This document shows positions 56,373-64,000 of a DNA stretch of 64,000 bases, in pieces. A model generated the notes under the pieces. The model did no database searches. It was given only the letters and a program-made list of their open reading frames with translations, and had not been told where the DNA came from. A program made the position numbers and the translations under genes. The DNA comes from Rutidosis leptorrhynchoides (taxonomy: Eukaryota > Streptophyta > Magnoliopsida > Asterales > Asteraceae). The DNA is taken from NCBI RefSeq assembly GCF_046630445.1, contig NC_092342.1:86586001-86650000 (forward strand). Direction: 5' to 3'. Numbering within the stretch: position 1 is the first letter of the stretch; each line of letters opens with the position of its first letter.

Positions 56373-57978
56373 CTTCGGTACCCAATACGGTTTGTAAAAT
56401 ATCGAATTCCGTCTTCCCGCATAACGAGTTGCTTCTCATACTTCTTCATTATTTCATTTCCTATGTTTTCTTTAGTAAGAGCTTCTCGTTGAGCCTCTTT
56501 GATTTGTGAGTTGAGATTCATGCGAATTTTTATGTTCATTGCTCGTACTCGAATTGGTTCCCGTTCCTTTTTGCTTAGAGCATCGGCCACTACATTCGCT
56601 TTCCCGGGATGATAGCGAATCTCACAATCATAGTCGTTTATCAGCTCGACCCACCTACGTTGCCTCATGTTCAGCTGTTTCTGATCAAAAATATGTTGAA
56701 GGCTTTTATGATCAGTAAACACAGTGCATTTAACCCCATATAAATAGTGTCTCCATATCTTCAATGCAAACACTACTGCTCCCAATTCTAAATCATGCGT
56801 CGTGTAATTCCGTTCGTGAATCTTCAATTGACGAGATGCGTATGCAATAACTTTCTTTCGTTGCATAAGGACACAACCAAATCCTTGTCGCGAAGCGTCA
56901 CAATATATCTCAAAATCATCGTTCCCTTCAGGTAACGATAAAATAGGTGCCGTATTCAACTTCTTCTTCAGTAATTGAAATGCACTCTCCTGCTCAGAGG
57001 TCCATTCGTACTTCTTCCCTTTTTGTGTTAACGCTGTTAATGGTTTAGCTATTCGGGAAAAATCTTGAATAAACCTTCTATAATAACCAGCTAAACCCAA
57101 AAATTGGCGTATCTGCGTTGGTGTCTTAGGAGTCTCCCATTTTTTAATGGCCTCAATTTTAGCTGGATCAACCTGAATTCCTTTGCTACTAACAACGTGG
57201 CCAAGAAATTGCACTTCTTTCAACCAAAATGCACACTTAGAAAATTTGGCGTATAACTGTTCTTTTCTTAACAATTCTAATACCAACCTTAAATGCTGCT
57301 CATGCTCTTGCTCACTCTTGGAATAGATAAGAATATCGTCAATGAAAATGATAACAAACTTATCTAAATACGGACTATAAACTCGATTCATGAAGTCCAT
57401 GAATACAGCTGGCGCATTAGTCAACCCAATAACCAAAAATTCGTAATGACCATAACGTGTCCGAAAAGCAGTTTTCGGAATATCTTCTTCTTTGACACGT
57501 AATTGATGATAGCCCGATCTTAAGTCGATTTTCGAGTACACACATGATCCTTGCAACTGATCAAATAAGTCATCAATTCTCGGTAGTGGATACCGATTCT
57601 TGATAGTTAACTTATTTAATTCACGATAATTTATACACATCCTAAAAGATCCATCCTTCTTTTTAACAAATAAAATTGGAGCTCCCACGGTGAAGTACTT
57701 GGTCGTATGAATCCTCGGTCCAGTAATTCTTTTAACTGACTCTGAAGTTCTTTTAACTCGGACGGTGCAAGTCTATATGGATTACGAGCCACTGGTGCAG
57801 CTCCTGGTACTAGATCTATTTGAAATTCTACAGATCTAAATGGAGGTAATCCCGGCAACTCTTCCGGAAAGACTTCAGGAAAATCTCTTGCCACAGGCAC
57901 GCCATTGATGCTCTTCACTTTTTCCTTCGTTTCGACTTTATTAACATGTGCTAAGATAGCATAACACCCTTTATTCAA
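56360..57978 (-). pseudogene. Tekay-2 reverse transcriptase and RNase H region
   Basis: The two overlapping frames 57631-57978 and 56360-57688 hold the linker ([20 protein letters not shown]), reverse transcriptase ([29 protein letters not shown]) and RNase H ([24 protein letters not shown]). Order and motifs are those of Ty3/gypsy. The region belongs to a broken element. Confidence 0.92.
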
Positions 57979-57984
57979 GCACTT

Positions 57985-59475
57985 TTAAGCTTTCAAACAA
58001 CTAATGAGTTTTAGCTTTGAGTTACCCTTCTCTCCATAAATCATTACTGGCGTTTTATCCTTACGAGGAATGCGAATTGCCTTCTTGGTGCACACAACTT
58101 CAGCTCCTATTTTGGACATCCAGTCCATGCCAACTATTACATCAAAACTTCCTAATTCTACGGGTATCAAATCAATCTTAAATGTTTCTCCGGCTAAATT
58201 TATTTTACAATCATGGCAAATTTTTTTGGCTTTAATTATTTTACCATTAGCTAACTCAATCATGTACTTAGCATCTAGAGGTAATGATGAACAATTCAAT
58301 TTAGCATGAAAGTCTCTACACACGTAACTTCTATCGGCACCAGTATCAAATATAATAGATGCAGATAAGTTATTAATGGTAAACGTACCCGTAACAAGCT
58401 CCGGGTCTTCACACGCCTCTCTAGCATTAATAACAAATGCTCTTCCACGTGCAGATCCATTATTCTTCTCTGGATTCGAGCACTGACTCTTATAATGACC
58501 ATGTTTCCCACACCCATAACAAGTAACAGTGGCCAAGGCAGTTCTATTTGCATTGGTGGCAGGAGTCTTGGTACCGTTTGTATTTGTAGCGGGAACCCTA
58601 CAATCTTCAGCAAGATAACCTTTTCGATTACAATTTTCGCACACCACATTACAATAACCAGAGTGATGTTTGTGGCATCTGTTACATAAAGGATTTCGTC
58701 CCTTGTAACCTGAGTTCGAACCGCTACCCGCACCTTGCGTGGTTTCTTGTTTCTTGTTGGATTGTTGATGATTACCTTCCCACTTTCTTTTGTTTCCCGA
58801 TGTCTTGACATCGGTGTTCTTATCTAGAATAATCTGGTCCATCAACTCATTCGCCATGGTAATGGCTTCGTGAATAGTCTTGGGTTTCGATGATGTAACA
58901 TTTGCTTTGACATTTTTAGGCAAACCATCTTTGTACAGTTCTATCTTCCGTTCTTTGGTTGGTACCAATTCGGGACATAGCAAAGCTAATTCCATGAATC
59001 GCTGATTGTAGTTGGTGAGTTCAGTACCAACAACTTTCAGGCTTCGTAATTCAGCTTCCAACTTCCTAACCTCGTTCCTTGGACAATACTCGTTGATTAG
59101 CATTGTTTTGAATTCTTCCCAGGGAGTATCATAAGCTACATCTCCTCCTACGGCCTTCACATAGTTTTTCCACCACGTAAGTGCACTATCTTGTAAGGTG
59201 CACGATGCATACTTGGTCATGTCCTTCTCAATACAACCACTGATTTTAAACACAGACTCAATCTTTTCGATCCACCGGGTTAAACCGACCGGTCCTTCTG
59301 TTCCACTGAATGATGAGGGCTTGCAACCTTAAAAAGTTTTGTAAGTGTATCCCACACGAGGATTTGGGTTAACTGCAGCACCTCTTGCAGCCTCGACCCA
59401 TAACATTCTGTCGTTCACTCATTGATTGATGAGTTCCTGGATTTCTTGTTCCGTCATTCGGTTCAATCGCGCCAT
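57985..59475 (-). pseudogene. Tekay-2 gag and protease region
   Basis: The main frame (57985-59253, 422 codons) has the gag domain (MTKYASCTLQDSALTWWKNY, NEYCPRNEVRKLEAELRSLK, MELALLCPELVP), three zinc-binding knuckles (CNRCHKHHSGYC; CENCNRKGYLAEDC; CYGCGKHGHYKSQC) and the aspartic protease (IIFDTGADRSYV). The gag start is probably the ATG at 59475 (MARLNRMTEQEIQELINQ), just to the right of the main frame. It is broken. Confidence 0.92.
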
Positions 59476-59624
59476 AATCTTCAATAAGAATGAAAAAATA
59501 ATTATTCACATGGAATATTATAGATGTAGTATGTATTTACAGTACATCGTAGCTTATTAATAATATGAACCAGTTATTATTATAAAAGCCTTTTCTTCTT
59601 ATTAGCGTTTTATAATTATATCTA

Positions 59625-59639
59625 GGGTAGTACCTACCC
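59625..59639 (-). other. Hairpin just upstream of Tekay-2 gag
   Basis: GGGTAG-TAC-CTACCC forms a perfect 6-bp stem with a three-base loop, 150 bases before the gag ATG at 59475. It matches the hairpin at 35684-35700 in Tekay-1. Confidence 0.6.
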
Positions 59640-59856
59640 GTTAAAGTTCATACTTAATAGCTTAGTACAGAAATCAATTACTATCACCCAAATAATACTC
59701 AACCATGGAAAATTATTGCATTTCACACTTCACTATTTTACATATGCCTATCTTACATCAAACATTAAGCAAACCACACTAGTAATATTATACAAAACGT
59801 TATATGATCCCATGGTTTAAAACAACAGCGCATCATTTAACCCAAAACGTTTGTGT

Positions 59857-60255
59857 TCAAAGAAATCGCTTATAGGTTATCTTGACTGTCTCCCTGCGTT
59901 TTGGCTGAGGGGCTGAAGAACTGGATGCCGGGATAGAACTAATAGGAATAGCGGGAATAGGGGTGGAAGTATCTGGTGGAGTTGGTGCCACAACATCCTC
60001 TCTAAACTCGGGATTTGGATTTTCCAATTCAGTAGCCTTTCGTTTCTTTCCTCGTTCGAACTTGTCTTTCGTAATTTCCTGTATTTCTTCCTCCTCAGGA
60101 TCACCTTCCGGTTCCTCTTCAATTGATTCATCCGGAACTTGTGAGTCTTCCCCAAAGGTGTCGTTTTCATCATCGGATAGGTTAATGACTGGAACACCAT
60201 CTGAAGATTCTAGTTCGGAGTCGCTGAATGTGATAACAAGTTCTAAGCTAGACAT
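59857..60255 (-). CDS. Acidic pre-gag ORF of Tekay-2 (132 aa), unknown function
   Basis: The ORF starts 192 bases after the 5' LTR and lies in the sense direction before gag. The protein (MSSLELVITFSDSELESSDG...) is acidic to about residue 65 with DSQVPDESIEEEPEGDPEEEE, then has a short basic block (KFERGKKRKATE) and a Pro/Ser/Ile-rich end (PIPAIPISSIPASSSS). The position and the DSQVP-(D/E)-E-acidic run agree with 36927-37328 of Tekay-1. No known domain is recognised. The ATG is the first in the leader in this frame. Confidence 0.6.
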   Translation of the reverse strand: MSSLELVITFSDSELESSDGVPVINLSDDENDTFGEDSQVPDESIEEEPEGDPEEEEIQEITKDKFERGKKRKATELENPNPEFREDVVAPTPPDTSTPIPAIPISSIPASSSSAPQPKRRETVKITYKRFL

Positions 60256-60446
60256 CTATCACATAACAACTAGCATGTTAGTATCACCTAATATTTACAT
60301 ATTAATTTTTAACCAACAAGGATAAGCAATAGTTTTCTAAATCAAACACGGTCAAAATCCAGACTCACTAATGCATCCTAACAAACTCGATAAGACACAC
60401 TAATGCAAATTTTCTGGTTCTCTAAGACCAACGCTCTGATATCACA
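60256..60446 (-). other. Tekay-2 leader with primer site
   Basis: The minus strand reads TGATATCAGAGCGTTGGTCTTA at about 60421-60441, a slightly altered tRNA-Met-type primer site. The same context (AACCAGAATTT, then a CATTAGTGTGTCTTATC stretch) is found in Tekay-1 at 37490-37520, so the leader is shared between the two elements. Confidence 0.7.
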
Positions 60447-61364
60447 TGTCATAACCCGACCTTAACCATAAAGACGATTACAATAACATATGATTTCATC
60501 GCGAGGTATTGACCTCTATATGCGACATTTTTCAAAAACTGCATTCGTTTTTACAATACAAACCATAGCTTTTATTACAAATACAAAGTTTAAACAACTT
60601 AATAATGATTATCGTTTAGCGATAATCTTAGACTTACAAACTTTACATGTGATAATAACAATACGACTTCCAACATATTTTACATTACAAATCCTCCGAT
60701 ATGCAGTTTTATTTTTGACACAAATATGCATACTCAAGATCTTGCTTAAATTCAACATGTTGCAGCGGAAGCTTTTAGTTATCACCTGAGAATAAACATG
60801 CTTAAAACGTCAACATAAAGTTGGTGAGATATATGTTTAATGTCGGCAGCGTTATAAATATAGACCACAAGATTTCATATATAAACGTTTTAATAAAAAT
60901 ATTCTAAGTTGTTGAGCACTTGATAACCATACTTAACATTTAATCAACGTCGCATATTCCCTTTATTATGAAATCTTACTACACCGTACCAAGTGTAGTT
61001 ACCGAAACGAAGTACTGTGCAACCGTTGAATACTGGTCGTCCAGTCTGGTTGGGGTTGTCAGGCCCGATAGATCTATCAATAGGATTCACGTTTACAATA
61101 CCTCATGTAAATAATAGTTACCAAGTTACAGGGAAGTATGTCAGTGGTACAACTCAACGTAGAATATATATTTTTAATCACTTGTGTCCATAACGTAAAT
61201 CATAAAATGCATGTATTCTCATCCCGAAATATTTAGAGTTTAAAAGTGGGACTATATACTCACTTTTGCCTTGAAGGTATTTATCACGACTTGGTCTCCG
61301 ATAGATATCACGAACCTAACCATATATATAATATATCAACATATTTTCTTTTTAAGTAATTGTT

Positions 61365-61442
<78 letters not shown>

Positions 61443-63371
61443 TTTTAATACTTTTAATATTTTCTTAGTCCGTAGTTAGCAGTCCGATGTTAGTGGTCCA
61501 CAATTAGTTGCTTAAATAAAATAAATAAAGACCCCATCGTATTCGTTTTGATCAGAATTAATCTCGACCCATGGTACCATGTTGTCAAGTGACGTGTTGC
61601 GTACATAAAGTACCGTGTTGTCAAATGACGTGTTGCGTACAATCATGAGGTCTTATGATTAATCTTCTCGTGTTGTCTACGGGTGGTCCTGAAATATATA
61701 AAATCAAATCATAAGTAAATATATATGAAATATCATATTAATTAGAAATATATGATTAATTTAATTTTTCTCCAAATATTTTCGTAGCTAAACTAGCTTC
61801 GGATACCCGATCTTGTTTTAGTCGTAGTTTCTTCATCACAACTCCGTTTTTGTTGGTTCAACTTGCCACTTCCTTGGATCGAGTCAAATTTTAAGAATAT
61901 GAACTGATAATACCTTAGTTTGTATTCGAAATCACAGGTTATAGGTCAAACTTTGGTGAAACTTATGAAAGTGATCATTTTCCATCATAAAAACAACATT
62001 TAATGATCATTTTTCTAAAAATACTTACACTTTGAGTTAAACCATGAAATTTTTATGTGTTAACATATTCATAAGAAATATAATTTTTCCAGAAAATGAA
62101 CTTCCAATTCAAAGCTTAAGATGGTTTTTAATTATCCAACCCAAAACAGCCCCAGTTGCACTCCGACGACGTAGATTCAGTTTTTAAGATGTTCTTTGTA
62201 AAACCAAGTTATATCTTGTTAAGTTAGTATATCATTATGATATATTACAGGCCTTTAAGTGTTTTAAAAGTTAATTTAGAAGGATCTATTTAGTTTGCAA
62301 ACAAGTTTGAAATCATTCAAACTATGTTCTTGTTGTTAAAATTTTACAACACAAAATAAGATAGCTATATAAATATGAATCGAATTAGGTTATGAACAAG
62401 GTTACTACCTCAAGTTACTTGGACAAAGTTACTGTAAGAGATGAGAAAAATCCTAGAATCAAAAGAGTGGTGGAGTTGGATTAAAAGGTTGGAAGTAAAC
62501 TTGTTTACTTGGAAGGATTTTTGAAGTGTTCTTGAATGGATTTTCTTATGATGATTAAGGGTTGTTTTTGAAGCTAGATCTTCATGGTTATTTGCTGAGA
62601 TTGTAAAGAACACTTAAGGTTCCTAAGAGTGTGTTTTTGGTTAGAGAAAATGTGTAGTAAAAATGAAAATGGAATGGAGTATAAATGGTGGTGAAAAGAT
62701 GTATAAATTTGTAATATTGTGCAAAAGTCTTGTAATATGCCAAATTGATTAATCATGCATGCTAAGATCCAAAATTGGCTGACTCATGGCTGCTAATAAA
62801 GTGATTGTGATGTGTATATACCAATAGTAAATACGTATAGAAGCTGGGTATGATACGGGTACATATACCCTAGATATACGTATAAAAATCTTGAGAAAAC
62901 GGAACGAGGATTCAAATATAGCTATCTTTTGTAAATATACTTATATTGTTTTATGTATATAAATCCTTTAAAAGTGATAAAATACATATCTATACGATAC
63001 ATGTTTAAGCATTATAAGTTTTAAGTATTTAAGTCGAAGAACGTCACATATAGTTATCGTTTTGAAAACTTAAGTTAGTAGCCTCAAAATATACTTATAA
63101 CTCATTGTTATTAGTACACAATGAGATGTTAAAATATTCTTAGATCATGTTAAATATATAAAAATACATATATATACATAAACGTATAATTATCGTATGT
63201 TATATAGTTCGTGATATCATCGGTCAAATTGGACGGTCAAACGTTGTGTAAAACTCTTTTCAAAAACATAAGTCTCAACAATTTAGATTGCTTATCATGT
63301 TGGTAAGGTTTAATTTATATAAATATTAATCTTATAAGTGTAAAACGATCAGAAAAATCCGGGTCGTTACA
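60447..63371 (-). repeat. Tekay-2 right LTR (2925 bp)
   Basis: It starts right after the primer site (GATATCAGAGCGTTGGTC on the minus strand) and ends at the Athila junction. It contains a pure AT microsatellite at about 61368-61441. Confidence 0.92.
61368..61441. repeat. (AT)n microsatellite, about 37 units
   Basis: It is an uninterrupted AT dinucleotide run inside the Tekay-2 right LTR, in the portion missing from the left copy. Confidence 0.95.
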
Positions 63372-64000
63372 ATCGTTCTTGGTCATAAAATTTCAAAAGA
63401 AGGAATTGAAGTGGATAGAGCTAAAGTAGATGTAATTACTAAACTTCCACATCCCACCAATGTTAGAGGAGTTAGGAGTTTTCTAGGGCATGCCGGTTTT
63501 TACCGACGTTTCATAAAAGATTTTTCTAAAATTGCCACTCCTATGAATAAACTCCTAGAAAAGGATGCTCCATTCATCTTTTCAGATGAATGCATCAAAT
63601 CTTTTAATATTCTTAAAGAAAAACTCACTAATGCGCCGATCATGATAACTCCAAATTGGAATCTACCGTTTGAACTAATGTGCGATGCAAGTGATTTTGC
63701 AATGGGAGCCGTTTTAGGACAAAGGATTGAAAAACGATTTCAACCTATATATTATGCTAGTAAAATGTTACAAGGAGCACAAACAAATTACACAACTACT
63801 GAAAAATAACTCCTTGCTATTGTCTTTGCTTTTGACAAATTTCGTTCATATCTCGTTCTAGCTAAAACGGTGGTCTATACCGACCATTCTGCTCTTAGAT
63901 ACCTATTTTCGAAACAAGATGCCAAACCAAGATTAATCCGTTGGATCTTACTCTTACAAGAGTTTGATATTGAAATTTGAGATAAAAAGGGAGCAGAAAA
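63372..64000 (+). pseudogene. Athila reverse transcriptase end and RNase H region, right part
   Basis: After the Tekay-2 LTR the plus strand encodes LGHKISKEGIEVDRAKVDVI, VRSFLGHAGFYRRFIKDFSK, FELMCDASDFAMGAVLGQ and YYASKMLQGAQTNYTT, then an RNase H stretch with TDHSALRYL. This is the same pol as at 52101-53397 and shows that Tekay-2 inserted into Athila. The integrase and 3' LTR would lie beyond the window. Confidence 0.9.

Larger units (their letters stand above)
53398..63371 (-). mobile_element. Tekay-type Ty3/gypsy retrotransposon (Tekay-2) nested in Athila
   Basis: It is on the minus strand. The right (5') LTR is 60447-63371 (2925 bp, TGTCATAACCCGAC ... GTCGTTACA). The left copy, 53398-55030, matches only its inner 1.63 kb. 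A primer site lies at 60424-60441, an acidic ORF at 59857-60255, gag at 57985-59475, protease to RNase H at 56360-57978 and integrase at 55656-56372. The tract CCCGTTAAATAAATTTCGTCCC follows the left LTR. The shared LTR parts differ by about 1%, so the insertion is recent. Gag-pol is broken, with about six breaks. The protein is Tekay-like, clearly related to but distinct from Tekay-1. Confidence 0.93.
46641..64000 (+). mobile_element. Athila-type Ty3/gypsy retrotransposon, right end off the window
   Basis: It is on the plus strand. It has an LTR at 46641-48634 (TGATAATGCT ... ATAACATCA), a primer site TTGGCGCCGCTGCCGGGGA just after it, a leader of about 1.3 kb, gag at 50000-51817, then protease and reverse transcriptase from 52101. 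Tekay-2 sits inside pol (53398-63371), after which pol-like sequence resumes and runs to the window end. Gag and pol have the sequence of the Athila/Tat branch. The element is broken, with about three breaks besides the insertion. The second LTR is not in view, so no age can be given. Confidence 0.92.

Noticed and set aside
1-64000. tRNA or rRNA genes
   Set aside because: Only primer sites complementary to tRNA ends were seen; no cloverleaf-length match or rRNA motif was recognised by eye.

Overview
The window looks like plant nuclear DNA, most probably from an Asteraceae genome. It is AT-rich, its one clear host gene has nine coding exons with GT-AG introns, and almost everything else is LTR retrotransposon sequence of plant Ty1/copia, Tekay-type Ty3/gypsy and Athila-type Ty3/gypsy kinds. 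The repeat sequences resemble what I remember from Asteraceae (Gnaphalieae-like) assemblies; that placement is recall and inference. No organellar, bacterial or viral episome genes were seen.

Left third (1-22975). A young-looking Ty1/copia element (1-4949, minus strand, its other LTR running off the window) is followed by a second, broken Ty1/copia element (5454-11325, minus) with both LTRs and a 5-bp target duplication. Next is an intronless poly(A)-tailed LINE-like unit (about 11590-13326, plus) that carries an RRM-type ORF1 but no reverse transcriptase. The only confident host gene follows: an SPT2-type histone chaperone gene on the minus strand (coding exons 14278-17202, 455 codons plus stop, spliced by hand here). 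Beyond its promoter lie a Helitron-like 3' end near 18500, a weak transcript-like stretch with a 49-codon ORF (19671-19820), and two remnants of Athila ORF1-like coding sequence (20860-22715, minus).

Middle (22976-46640). A long-LTR retrotransposon is recognised from a repeat of more than 2.6 kb at 22976-25688 and 41628-46140. It has been hit repeatedly: a complete 13.45-kb Tekay-type gypsy element (Tekay-1, 27523-40973, target duplication CAGGA) sits inside it, a 1.8-kb solo LTR (41758-43562, target duplication GAAAC) sits inside its right LTR, and its left LTR ends at a 603-bp inverted piece of Tekay LTR. Tekay-1 carries two unusual cargoes between its 5' LTR and gag: an acidic ORF (36927-37328) and a captured fragment of a host F-box gene (35893-36576).

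Right third (46641-64000). An Athila-type gypsy element on the plus strand (LTR 46641-48634, primer site, gag at 50000, protease and reverse transcriptase from 52101) runs off the window. A second Tekay element (Tekay-2, 53398-63371, minus) has landed inside its pol, and pol-like sequence resumes at 63372. Tekay-2 carries an acidic pre-gag ORF in the same place as Tekay-1 (59857-60255), and both elements share a small hairpin just before gag.

The genes do not form a pathway: apart from SPT2 the window is a nested repeat block. The observations most worth following up are the conserved pre-gag ORF and hairpin of the Tekay elements, the F-box capture, the ORF1-only LINE unit, the W-box array inside the outer LTR, and the terminal-inverted-repeat piece at 25689-26291.
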